Positions 1 to 9,500 are shown, counted from the stretch's first letter. The stretch: DNA of 12,497 nucleotides from Saccoglossus kowalevskii (GCF_000003605.2 NW_003121459.1:1-12497); one strand, 5' to 3'. Made by a program: numbers and translations. The notes: generated by a model not told the origin, from the sequence alone.

Positions 1-1937
1 TCATAGGGGTTAAATACAAATACTAGGAAAGGTATAAATCAAAAGAGTAAAACACACTAATTAAGTACAATGATTATAATGTCTAAATACAATGGTTATA
101 AAGTCACAAATATCAACGGTTATAAATCAAAAACAAGGGAAAGGCTACCAATCGACTCACTTTTCTCAAAACGGTTCGCTGAGTTAACCCTTCGCTGCAC
201 TGTCTCAGTTACTAAGGTTACAAACTCTATATCAACAAGTCAAAATAAACTAAGGCTCGGCGGCGTAACCAAGCGATCAGTCAATCGCTGCAGTCGACAG
301 CATGATCATGTGATTACCAGGGATGCGTCTTCTCGGTTAAAGCATTGCAAAGCGGTAACTAATAAACAATGAATAAACAAGCTACAGTATTAATCAAACT
401 CTTGTCACATACGCTTATAACTTCAACTGAACTCACAAGTCGTTAATCTAAACACAAGTCATATGGCGTGGAAACAGAATGCAAAGACAAATTCGCTTTC
501 ATTACACATTACTCCTCTGGCAAAAAGACGGAAAAGGCTAAAACGATAGAAACTACTAAGTCACATATAATCCTGTCAATCATGAACAAAAGCTTGCGAT
601 AGCAAACAATACGCATATAAGCGCACCAAACTCCCATCTCAAAAAGACATTAAAAAACGTTACAAAGGTGCTCTACTAAACTCAAAAAGCGTCAGAAGTA
701 TTCCGGAAACAACACATAAACAAAAACAACTCTTAAAACGTCGGTATCTCTGTACATCGACAAATCTCAAAACTCTGAAAACTCTTTGGGGCATTACTTT
801 CCCCCATCATATTCCGTACTCATAAACTCATTAAAACACCATAAAACTTCACAAAACTCATAACACTGTGTTGCAATTACTTGTCCACTGAGGCGCCCTT
901 AAATCATTATAAAGGACCTCGCACGTCACTAAATATCAGTTCAAAACAAAGATCTGGGCGCTTACATAACATACAATTCGATATAACACAAAAAAACGGT
1001 AAAAACAATAGAAAAAAACAGCAATACATTACATTACTGAGCAATAGGGTTAGGGTTCTGGAAAAGGGTTCACAGTGTCAGTTACAGTGTCCAACCAGCA
1101 GTTCTCTAAGCAATACACAGATAGCTAAAGTCAAAGTCTATAAGCGTCTCTTCTCTTGTCGCGTTAGTCCGGGTCGTTCTTTCTCTTCTTCCTGTCTTTA
1201 ATGTTGCTCAATTCTTAATTATTCAGTCCTATCCGATACTCCACACTTGTCAGGGGGGAATCTCGTCTCGTCTCTATATTGCGTCCCCTTGAGGTATGGG
1301 ATCGGGAAAGCCACTTATACTTTACAGTCAAATAAGGCACACACAACGAAATACGTTTCAGCTCTCGTCTTAGTCGGTCAATCGAGCACTCTATCAGACA
1401 CAGCGCCCTGGGGGGAAAATCCCCAAGACTATCGCAAGGCTGACCCAAGACTCTCTTAGACTGCGTCAACACTCGCCCCAAGGCTCTCCAGGACTGCACT
1501 CGACTGCGTCTGTCGTGGAGTATTCTCCAAGACCAACTCAAACTCTCTTTATTCATTTTCAAAACTCTAACCAATTACAAAACAGTAAAAAGACTCTAGG
1601 GCGTAACACTAAGCAATCACACTAAGCACTGAATACGTCATATCTTTTGATTAATCGTTCACCACATTAATAACTATGGAAACCAACTGTCAGAATGAAT
1701 AGAATAGCGACGGTTATCTCGTAATTAGTTCAAAACCACTGAGCCAAGTTCCGTCCAAAACTTCAAATAGGCCTAAACGATGACAGACATAACACAGCAA
1801 TTCGCTAATAATCAGCTAATTAAGTCGATTAACAGATACGCAAAAACAAATCCATGACACATCCCTTCACCCAAACTGAGATTGTGCCTCCTGGCATAAC
1901 ACGTTCATAAATCAAAGATACCGTCAGCCACTCATCG
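1..1937 (+). repeat. Array unit 1 (type A, short)
   Basis: First unit seen, opening with TCATAGGGGTTAAATAC. It contains an AGCGAT/ATCGCT hairpin (272-289), two AATAAA hexamers (361-366 and 372-377), a TATA/initiator pair (908-941), a double telomere-like AGGGTTAGGGTT (1045-1056), a GGGGA-AAA-TCCCC hairpin (1412-1424) and a GC-rich block of CAAGACT/CAAGGCT/CTGCGTC words (about 1425-1520). From about 630 to 1790 it is almost identical to unit 2, with only a couple of differences seen by eye. Bases 380-640 are clearly more divergent from unit 2 and look closer to unit 4. No coding potential is supported. Confidence 0.92.
908..941 (+). promoter_or_regulatory. Candidate Pol II core promoter of unit 1 (TATA + Inr)
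   Basis: TATAAAGG at 908-915 is followed by TCAGTT at 936-941. The initiator A (938) lies 30 bp downstream of the first T of the TATA box, the canonical metazoan spacing. TCAGTT fits the arthropod-type TCAKTY initiator consensus. The same two motifs at the same spacing occur in all four units. Transcription itself is not shown. Confidence 0.45.
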
Positions 1938-3868
1938 TCATAGGGTTAAATACAATACTAGGAAAGGTATAAATCAAAAGAGTAAAACACACTAATTAAG
2001 TACAATGATTATAAAGTCTAAATACAATGGTTATAAAGTCACAAATATCAACGGTTATAAATCAAAAACAAGGGAAAGGCTACCAATCGACTCACTTTTC
2101 TCAAAACGGTTCGCTGAGTTAACCCTTCGCTGCACTGTCTCAGTTACTAAGGTTACAAACTCTATATCAACAAGTCAAAATAAACTAAGGCTCGGCGGCG
2201 TAACCAAGCGATCAGTCAATCGCTGCAGTCGACAGCATGATCATGTGATTACCAGGAATGCGTCTCTCGGTTAAAGCATTGCAAAGCGGTAACTAATAAA
2301 CAATGAATAAAAAGCTATTAATCGAACTCCTGTCATATACGCTTATAAACTTCAACTGAACTCACAAGTCGTTAATCTAAACAAAAGTCAAACGGCGTGG
2401 AAACGGAATGCAAAGACAGAGCCGCTTTCATAACACATTACTCCTCTGGCAAAAAGACGGGAAAAGACTAAAACGATAGACAATACTGAGTTACATATAA
2501 ACCTGTCAATCATGAAAAAAAAGCTTGTGTTATCAAACAATACGTATATAAGCGCATAACACTCTCATCTCGAAAAGATATCAAAAAACGTTACAAAGGT
2601 GCTATCAACTCAAAAAGCGTCAGAAGTATTCCGGAAACAACACATAAACAAAAACAACTCTTAAAACGTCGGTATCTCTGTACATCGACAAATCTCAAAA
2701 CTCTGAAAACTCTTTGGGGCATTACTTTCCCCCATCATATTCCGTACTCATAAACTCATTAAAACACCATAAAACTTCACAAAACTCATAACACTGTGTT
2801 GCAATTACTTGTCCACTGAGGCGCCCTTAAATCATTATAAAGGACCTCGCACGTCACTAAATATCAGTTCAAAACAAAGATCTGGGCGCTTACATAACAT
2901 ACAATTCGATATAACACAAAAAAAACGGTAAAAACAATAGAAAAAAACAGCAATACATTACATTACTGAGCAATAGGGTTAGGGTTCTGGAAAAGGGTTC
3001 ACAGTGTCAGTTACAGTGTCCAACCAGCAGTTCTCTAAGCAATACACAGATAGCTAAAGTCAAAGTCTATAAGCGTCTCTTCTCTTGTCGCGTTAGTCCG
3101 GGTCGTTCTTTCTATTCTTCCTGTCTTTAATGTTGCTCAATTCTTAATTATTCAGTCCTATCCGATACTCCACACTTGTCAGGGGGGAATCTCGTCTCGT
3201 CTCTATATTGCGTCCCCTTGAGGTATGGGATCGGGAAAGCCACTTATACTTTACAGTCAAATAAGGCACACACAACGAAATACGTTTCAGCTCTCGTCTT
3301 AGTCGGTCAATCGAGCACTCTATCAGACACAGCGCCCTGGGGGGAAAATCCCCAAGACTATCGCAAGGCTGACCCAAGACTCTCTTAGACTGCGTCAACA
3401 CTCGCCCCAAGGCTCTCCAGGACTGCACTCGACTGCGTCTGTCGTGGAGTATTCTCCAAGACCAACTCAAACTCTCTTTATTCATTTTCAAAACTCTAAC
3501 CAATTACAAAACAGTAAAAAGACTCTAGGGCGTAACACTAAGCAATCACACTAAGCACTGAATACGTCATATCTTTTGATTAATCGTTCACCACATTAAT
3601 AACTATGGAAACCAACTGTCAGAATGAATAGAATAGCGACGGTTATCTCGTAATTAGTTCAAAACCACTGAGCCAAGTTCCGTCCAAAACTTCAAATAGG
3701 CCTAAACGATGACAGACATAACACAGCAATTCGGCTAATAATCAGCTAATCTATATGTCGGTCAACAGATAGCAAAAACAAATTCATGACACATCCCTTC
3801 ACCCAAACTGAGATATGCCTCTCGGCATTGCACGTTCACAAATCAAAGATACCGTCCTCTACTCATCG
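1938..3868 (+). repeat. Array unit 2 (type A, short)
   Basis: Second unit, offset by about 1930 bp from unit 1. It keeps the paired AATAAA (2295-2300 and 2306-2311), the TATA/initiator pair (2836-2869), the AGGGTTAGGGTT motif (2975-2986) and the GC-rich block. Like unit 1 it lacks the 242-bp type-B segment: the sequence passes straight from CGATACTC to CACACTTGTC near 3171. Its tail (about 3730-3868) carries its own differences, such as CTATATGTCGG where units 1, 3 and 4 read AATTAAGTCG. Confidence 0.92.
2836..2869 (+). promoter_or_regulatory. Candidate core promoter of unit 2 (TATA + Inr)
   Basis: TATAAAGG at 2836-2843 and TCAGTT at 2864-2869, with the initiator A at 2866, again 30 bp from the TATA start. 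The surrounding bases are identical to unit 1. Confidence 0.45.
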
Positions 3869-4769
3869 TCATACGGGTTAAATACAATACTAATAATAAA
3901 AGGTATAAATCAAAAGAGTAAAACACTAATTAAGTACAATGATTCTAAAGTCTAAATACAATGGTTATAAAGTCTCAAATATCAACGGTTATAAATCAAA
4001 AACAAGGGAAAGGCTACCAATCGACTCACTTTTCTCAAAACGGTTCGCTGAGATAACCATTCGCTGCACTGTCTCCGTTACTAAAGGTTACAAACTCTAT
4101 ATCAAAAGGTCAAAAAAACTAAGGCGTGGCGGTGTAACCAAGCGATCAGCCAATCGCTGCAGTCGACAGCATGATCACGTGATTACCAGGGATGCGTCTC
4201 TCGGTTAAAGCATTGCAAAGCGGTAACTAATAAACAATGAATAAAAAGCTATTAATCAAACTCCTGTCATATACGCTTATAAACTTCAACTGAACTCACA
4301 ATTCGTTAATCTAAACAAAAGTCATACGGCGTGGTAACAGAATGCAAAGACAAAACCGCTATATAAAACATTACTCCTCTGGCAAATAAGACGGGGAAAA
4401 GTGAAACGATAGAAACTACTAAGTTACATATAAACCTGTCAATCGTGAACAAAAGCTTGCGATATCAAACAATACGTATATAAGCGCACCAAACTCTCAC
4501 CTCAAAAAGACATTAAAAAACGTTACAAAAGTGCTATCAACTCAAAAAAGCGTCAGAAGTATTCCGGAAACAACACATAAACAAAAACAACTCTTAAAAC
4601 GTCGATATCTCTGTATTCGACAAATCTCAAAACTCTTTAAAAAACACGTGGGGCATCATTCCTCCCATCATAATCCGTACTCACAAACTCATTAAAACTC
4701 CATAAAACTTCACAAAACTCCAAATCACTGTGTTGCAAATACTTGTCCACTGAGGCGCGCTTAAATCGT

Positions 4770-4803
4770 TATAAAGGACCTCGCACGTCACCAAATATCA
4801 GTT
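4770..4803 (+). promoter_or_regulatory. Candidate core promoter of unit 3 (TATA + Inr)
   Basis: TATAAAGG at 4770-4777 and TCAGTT at 4798-4803, initiator A at 4800. Flanks differ from units 1-2 (CGTTATAAAGG rather than CATTATAAAGG, CACCAAAT rather than CACTAAAT), but both core motifs and the spacing are unchanged. Confidence 0.45.
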
Positions 4804-5127
4804 CAAAACAAAGATCTGGGCGCTTACATACGTACAATTCGACATCACAAAAAAAAACGGTAAAAACAATAGAAAAAAACAGCAATACATTACATTACTG
4901 AGCAATAGGATTGGGGTTCTGGAAAAGAGTTCAACGTCCTTGAGTTACACAGTGTCAGTTACAGTGTCCAGCGAGCAGTTCTCTAAGCAATTCACAGATA
5001 GCTAAAGTTCTAATCAAAGTCTATAAGCGTCTCTTCTCTTGTCGCGTTAGTCCGGGTCGTTCTTTATCATCATCTTCTTGTCTTTAATGTCGCTCAATTC
5101 TTAATTATACTGTCCTATCCGGTACTC

Positions 5128-5369
5128 ATCCTTCATAAGGGGTTCAGAGGTCTTCATCTCTTCAGCGTCGTTCATCGGTGCCATACTGTTAACGGTGTTA
5201 GTCGTCAAGCGCGGTTTCGTCTCTGCCATGGAGCCAGTTAGTTCGGTTCACAAGAAAGACACATCTTCGTCATTTCACTTTTCTTCACAGGATGTCAATG
5301 TGTGTTAAACACCTGCCCGGGATCTCCACTCACGTATCACGGGGTAAATCTCTTTCTCTCGGGGATCTC
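5128..5369 (+). repeat. Type-B specific 242-bp segment, unit 3 copy
   Basis: Present in units 3 and 4, absent from units 1 and 2. Type A reads CGATACTC directly followed by CACACTTGTC. In type B the same flanks are separated by 242 bp that end in GGGATCTC. Both ends share CTC, so a deletion through 3-bp microhomology in type A, or an insertion in type B, would explain the difference. A GGGATCTCCAC word occurs twice near the right end (5320s and 5363-5372). No inverted termini or target duplication indicate a transposon. Confidence 0.8.
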
Positions 5370-6978
5370 CACACTTGTCAGGGGGGAATCTCGTCTCGTC
5401 TCTATATCGTCCCCTTGAGGTACGGGATCGGGAAAGTCACTTTAACTTTACAATCAAATAAGGCACACACAACGAAATACGTTTCAGCTCTCGTCTTAGT
5501 CGATCTTTTGGAGCACTCTATAAGACATAGTGCTCTGGGGAAAAGTCCCCAAGACTCTCACAAGGCTGAACCAAGACTCGCCCAAGACTGGACTGCCTCA
5601 AGGCTCGCCCCTGGACTGGACTCGACTGCCCAGGACTGCCTTCTCTCTCTACTGCGTCTATCGTAGAGTATTCGCCAAGACCAACTCAAACTCTCTTTAT
5701 TCATTTTCAAAACTCTAACCAATTACAAAACAGTAAAAAGACTCTAGGGCGTAACCTTCAATCATAAAGCCAATCACACTAAGTACTGAATACGTCATAT
5801 CTTTTGATTAATCGTTCACTACATTAATAACTGTGGAATACCAACTGTCAGAATCGCGACGGATATCTCGTAATTAGTTCCAAATCACTGAGCCAAGTTC
5901 CGTCCAAAACTTCAAATAGACCTGAACGATGACAGACATAACACAGCAATTCGCTAATAATCAACTAATTAAGTCGGTCAACAGATACGCGAAAACAAAT
6001 TCATGACACATCCCTTCACCCAAACTGAGATATGCCTCTCGGCATAATACGTTCATAAATCAAAGATACCGTCAGCCACTCATCGTCATACGGGTTAAAT
6101 ACAATACTAATAATAAAAGGTATAAATCAATAAGAGTAAAACACACTAATTAAGTACAATGATTATAAAGTCTAAATACAATGGTTATAAAGTCACAAAC
6201 ATCAACGGTTATAAATCAAAAACAAGGGAAAGGCTACCAATCGACTCACTTTTCTCAAAACGGTTCGCTGAGGTAACCCGTCGCTTCACTTTCTCCGTTA
6301 CAAAGGTTACAAACTCTATATCAAAAGGTCAAAAAACTAAGGCGTGGCGGTGTAACCATGCGATCAGCCAATCGCTGCAGTCGACAGCGTGATCACGTGA
6401 TTACCAGGGATGCGTCTCTGGTTAAAGCATTGCAAAGCGGTAACTAATAAACAATGAATAAAAAGCTATTAATCAAACTCCTGTCATATACGCTTATAAA
6501 CTTCAACTGAACTCACAATTCGTCAATCTAGACACAAGTCATACGGCGTGGAAACAGAATGCAAAGACAAATTCGCTTTCATAACACATAACTCCTCTGG
6601 CAAAAAGACGGAAAAGGCAAAACGATAGAAACTACTAAGTTACATATAATCCTGTCAATCATGAACAAAAGCTTGCGTTATCAAACAATACATATATAAG
6701 CGCACCAAACTCATCCCAAAAAGACATTAAAAAACGTTACAAAGTGCTCTCAACTCAAAAAGCGTCAGAAGTATTCCGGAAACAACACATAAACAAAAAC
6801 AACTCTTAAAACGTCGGTATCACTGTACTCGACAAATCTCAAAACTCTGAAAAACTCGTGGGGGCATCATTCCTCCCATCATAATCCGTACTCATAAACT
6901 CATTAAAACACCATAAAAACTTCACAACTCATAACACAGTGTTGCAAATACTTGTCCACTGAGGCGCGCTTAAATCGT

Positions 6979-7012
6979 TATAAAGGACCTCGCACGTCAC
7001 TAAATATCAGTT
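6979..7012 (+). promoter_or_regulatory. Candidate core promoter of unit 4 (TATA + Inr)
   Basis: TATAAAGG at 6979-6986 and TCAGTT at 7007-7012, initiator A at 7009. This is the copy closest to the SGNH-type reading frame, about 1.2 kb upstream of it and in the same orientation. Confidence 0.45.
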
Positions 7013-7336
7013 CAAAACAAAGATCTGGGCGCTTACCTAACATACAATTCAACATCACAAAAAAAAACGGTAAAAACAATAGGAAAAGCAAGCAATACAT
7101 TACATTACTGAACAATAGGGTTAGGGTTGTGGAAAAGAGTTCAACGTCCTGAGTTACACAGTGTCAGTTACAGTGTCCAGCGAGCAGTTCTCTAAGCAAT
7201 TCACAGATAGCTAAAGTTCTAATCAAAGTCTATAAGCGTCTCTTCTCTTGTCGCGTTAGTCCGGGTCGTTCTTTATCATCATCTTCTTGTCTTTAATGTC
7301 GCTCAATTCTTAATTATACTGTCCTATCCGGTACTC

Positions 7337-7578
7337 ATCCTTCATAAGGGGTTCAGAGGTCTTCATCTCTTCAGCGTCGTTCATCGGTGCCATACTGTTA
7401 ACGGTGTTAGTCGTCAAGCGCGGTTTCGTCTCTGCCATGGAGCCAGTTAGTTCGGTTCACAAGAAAGACACATCTTCGTCATTTCACTTTTCTTCACAGG
7501 ATGTCAATGTGTGTTAAACACCTGCCCGGGATCTCCACTCACGTATCACGGGGTAAATCTCTTTCTCTCGGGGATCTC
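7337..7578 (+). repeat. Type-B specific 242-bp segment, unit 4 copy
   Basis: Same segment as in unit 3, offset by 2209 bp, with no differences noticed by eye. Confidence 0.8.
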
Positions 7579-8232
7579 CACACTTGTCAGGGGGGAATCT
7601 CGTCTCGTCTCTATATCGTCCCCTTGAGGTACGGGATCGGGAAAGTCACTTTAACTTTACAATCAAATAAGGCACACACAACGAAATACGTTTCAGCTCT
7701 CGTCTTAGTCGATCTTTTGGAGCACTCTATAAGACATAGTGCTCTGGGGAAAAGTCCCCAAGACTCTCACAAGGCTGAACCAAGACTCACCCAAGACTGG
7801 ACTGCCTCAAGGCTCGCCCCTGGACTGGACTCGACTGCCCAGGACTGCTTTCTCTCTCTACTGCGTCTATCGTAGAGTATTCGCCAAGACCAACTCAAAC
7901 TCTCTTTATTCATTTTCAAAACTCTAACCAATTACAAAACAGTAAAAAGACTCTAGGGCGTAACCTTCAATCATAAAGCCAATCACACTAAGTACTGAAT
8001 ACGTCATATCTTTTGATTAATCGTTCACTACATTAATAACTGTGGAATACCAACTGTCAGAATCGCGACGGATGTCTCGTAATTAGTTCCAAATCACTGA
8101 GCCAAGTTCCGTCCAAAACTTCAAATAGACCTGAACGATGACAGACATAACACAGCAATTCGCTAATAATCAACTAATTAAGTCGGTCAACAGATACGCG
8201 AAAACAAATTCATGACACTACATTAAATGTGA

Positions 8233-8372
8233 ATGCAGACTCTTATATTCCAAATGATTCCTGTACATAACCAATACGATATACTAGAAGACAATGAAGG
8301 AGATGGGAAACAATCAACTTTAGAATGTAACAAACCAAACTTAATAACTCGCGTAACCCCAGGGACCAATAC
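8233..8372 (+). pseudogene. 5' fragment of an SGNH-type reading frame, split by a transposon
   Basis: This stretch is open in one frame from ATG 8233 (directly preceded by TGA 8230-8232) into the target-site duplication of the inserted element. Its predicted peptide includes VHNQYDILEDNEGDG and ends VTPGTNT. Across the insertion the same frame resumes at 9705 with GVQANKINKKK, so the two pieces were once contiguous. The N-x-Y-x-x-L plus acidic pattern resembles the low-complexity N-terminal part of invertebrate SGNH-domain proteins, but this segment alone is not diagnostic. The array joins 15 bp upstream, so any earlier exon or N-terminus has been lost or lies elsewhere. It is not a functional gene as it stands. 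Confidence 0.6.
8362..8372 (+). repeat. Left target-site duplication (11 bp)
   Basis: GGGACCAATAC directly precedes the left terminal repeat and recurs directly after the right one (9694-9704). The direct match extends to 12 bp (GGGACCAATACA), so the exact TSD length is ambiguous between about 9 and 12 bp. Eleven is the reading that lets both termini start AATCTGATT. Confidence 0.85.
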
Positions 8373-8553
8373 AATCTGATTAAAATCTGATGTAGTGTAC
8401 GGGCTTTAATTATTTTGGCTATAAACTTATTTTAATTTTATTTTTTATTACTTTTGTTATTAATACCCTTTTATCTCATTATTTTACTTTGATTCTGATT
8501 TTGTGATTTTTTTTAATTCCACCCTACCTACATCTGATCCGACGCCTATGTAA
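8373..8553 (+). repeat. Left terminal inverted repeat
   Basis: Starts AATCTGATTAAAATCTGATG and ends at GACGCCTATGTAA. It matches the reverse complement of 9518-9693, with roughly ten to fifteen mismatches or small indels confined to the T-rich inner part. The first 20 bases contain the word AATCTGAT twice. Confidence 0.9.
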
Positions 8554-8626
8554 CGAGATTTCAACGAGACCCACTATCGACGATTTTAGTCAACGAATCA
8601 CATACCTCCTTCTATAGCGCTCATGA

Positions 8627-8667
8627 TGACGTCACCGGGTGGCAAACACACTCAAATAAAATGGCGG
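8627..8667 (+). promoter_or_regulatory. CRE plus YY1-like promoter cluster inside the transposon
   Basis: A full consensus CRE, TGACGTCA (8627-8634), is followed 23 bp later by AAAATGGCGG (8658-8667). The latter resembles the YY1 motif AAGATGGCGGC, which in animal promoters often sits at or just downstream of the transcription start and can overlap an ATG. A strong splice donor follows at 8709. Together these look like the 5' end of a Pol II transcription unit reading rightwards. Whether it was captured from a host gene is inference. Confidence 0.4.
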
Positions 8668-9380
8668 ATTATACCGACGTTAACGACCGTGAATAACACG
8701 GCTTTTCGGTAAGTTTATCATTGTCAAATGCAACGAAAGTCATTTTTATGTTAATATTGTGACTCGAATGGTTCGACTTTAGATCGTTATTCCGCATAGT
8801 TATTCTGGTACACTGTGTTGATTTTGTTTCCACCGATTCGACCGAACACCAGTGTCTTTTTCCAGTCGCCTGCCCTGGAGACGGGTGATGTTTTGTTGAC
8901 GATCGGGCCAAAATCGTCTACGGTATTGAAGCTGTAAATACTCATCAAATTGTATCAACATTTTGTAAATTATACAATAACTCTTTATTAAAGTAATTGA
9001 GCTGATTTGGACTGGAATAAAATATTTTTTATTTGGAACACATCGCAATTGATCAGGAAATATTTGTTTGCTCCAATTTTCTGCGTCGATGCCGTGGGCC
9101 GGTGACCGTTATACAATTTAAAATCAGTTTGCATTGTTTACTATAGCTGTTTACAGTGTTCTAATCATTACGATTTACTTATTTTTTTGCTTCCATTCTA
9201 GATAATTATGCTCAGTGATGTAAAATTGAAGCGATGACTGAATGAACGAACCTTGGCTGGCGAAGATGTATCTGGAAGTGTACACATTTGTTGGAAGTGA
9301 AAAAAATATTCAATGTAATGACAAAAATTGTAAAATGCTGAGGAATTTCTTTTGCAAATAAAAATATACTAGCAATTTTC
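8661..9380 (+). ncRNA. Candidate spliced transcript inside the transposon
   Basis: Downstream of the CRE/YY1-like cluster, TTTTCG|GTAAGT at 8703-8714 is a near-consensus splice donor. TTTTTTTGCTTCCATTCTAG (ending 9201) is a textbook acceptor with a polypyrimidine tract. AATAAA lies at 9357-9362. A minimal two-exon model joins a first exon ending at 8708 to a last exon starting at 9202; TTTTTCCAG near 8865 could add a middle exon. Reading frames are poor: the ATG at 8661 stops after 11 codons. An alternative ATG at 8623 stays open through the donor but hits a stop soon after either acceptor. A non-coding or short-peptide transcript therefore fits better than a protein gene. Start and end are approximate; no expression evidence is available. 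Confidence 0.28.
9357..9362 (+). terminator. Possible polyadenylation signal AATAAA
   Basis: AATAAA about 155 bp after the candidate acceptor at 9200-9201. The region is AT-rich, so chance occurrence is possible. Confidence 0.3.
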
Positions 9381-9444
9381 TATTAATGGTTTATTCAAGT
9401 GGGAAAAATATAATGTACAGAAAGATTGCCCGTATACACTGAAA

Positions 9445-9500
9445 AGTAAGCAACCGACAGCCTGTATAAAAGGGGGGGCTGTGATTGGCTGTTACTTACG
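9445..9500. promoter_or_regulatory. Small foldback around a TATA-like box at the inner edge of the right TIR
   Basis: AGTAAGCAACCGACAGCC and GGCTGTGATTGGCTGTTACT are imperfect inverted repeats flanking TATAAAAGG (9465-9473). The right arm also contains GATTGGC, an inverted CCAAT box. This may be a relic promoter or a transposase-binding subterminal structure; the evidence is only motif-level. Confidence 0.25.

Larger units (their letters stand above)
3869..6085 (+). repeat. Array unit 3 (type B, long)
   Basis: Third unit, opening with TCATACGGGTTAAATAC followed by an AATAATAAAAGG variant shared with unit 4. It includes the 242-bp type-B segment (5128-5369). The TATA/initiator pair is intact (4770-4803) and AATAAA hexamers lie at 4229-4234 and 4240-4245. 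The telomere-like motif is degraded here to AGGATTGGGGTT (about 4907-4918). From about 4960 onward it is nearly identical to unit 4. Confidence 0.92.
1..8217 (+). repeat. Head-to-tail array of four ~1.9-2.2 kb non-coding units
   Basis: The same order of sequence blocks recurs four times in the same orientation, starting at 1, 1938, 3869 and 6086. Recognition blocks include the TCATA(G/C)GGGTTAAATAC opening, a GGTTATAAA-rich stretch, a CTGCAGTCGAC stretch, a TATAAAGG/TCAGTT pair, a CAAGACT-rich GC block and a GACAGACATAACACAG tail. Periods are 1937, 1931 and 2217 bp; the last unit is truncated. Units 1-2 lack a 242-bp segment present in units 3-4. The array probably continues left of the window, because base 1 already lies at a unit opening. 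I find no rRNA, tRNA, snRNA or convincing protein gene in the unit. It could be a large satellite, a multicopy non-coding RNA locus or tandem promoter modules of a retroelement; the repeat structure is certain, the function is not. Confidence 0.95.
6086..8217 (+). repeat. Array unit 4 (type B, 3'-truncated)
   Basis: Fourth unit, ending after AAATTCATGACAC at 8217. Units 1-3 continue from this point with ATCCCTTCACCC, so about 85 bp of the unit are missing. It carries the TATA/initiator pair (6979-7012), AATAAA at 6446-6451 and 6457-6462, AGGGTTAGGGTT (7116-7127) and the type-B segment (7337-7578). Its central part (about 6530-6700) matches unit 1 better than unit 3, while its right half nearly equals unit 3, so the unit is a mosaic. 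Confidence 0.92.

Noticed and set aside
868-1587. A possible LTR beginning TGTTGC and ending ACAAAACA within each unit
   Set aside because: There is no primer-binding site after the putative end, no polypurine tract before the start, no gag/pol, and the upstream U3 would be only 40 bp. Not enough to call an LTR element.
1215-3503. 119-residue minus-strand frames at 1215-1574 and 3144-3503 with identical products
   Set aside because: They are identical only because units 1 and 2 are almost identical at DNA level. Units 3 and 4 do not keep the frame, and the product has no recognisable domain.
70-7152. Frames at 70-372, 2005-2274, 3939-4208, 6159-6392, 881-1201 and 6952-7152
   Set aside because: They are phase-shifted or truncated between units by small indels, end at different places, and are rich in residues expected from an A-rich repeat. 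There are no domains.
5292-7875. 124-residue plus-strand frames at 5292-5666 and 7501-7875, with shorter frames overlapping them
   Set aside because: The frame starts in the type-B segment and runs into a GC-rich short-word repeat. A one-base difference puts type A in another frame, and both protein differences seen between the two copies are amino-acid changes. No purifying selection is apparent.
1-8217. Array as rDNA spacer, snRNA/tRNA cluster or CRISPR
   Set aside because: No rRNA, snRNA or tRNA signature with usable A and B boxes was found. Unit length and the absence of short repeat/spacer alternation exclude CRISPR.
8669-9048. Minus-strand frames of 80 and 82 residues inside the transposon
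   Set aside because: They overlap each other in different frames, have no recognised domain, and lie antisense to a better-supported set of promoter and splice signals.
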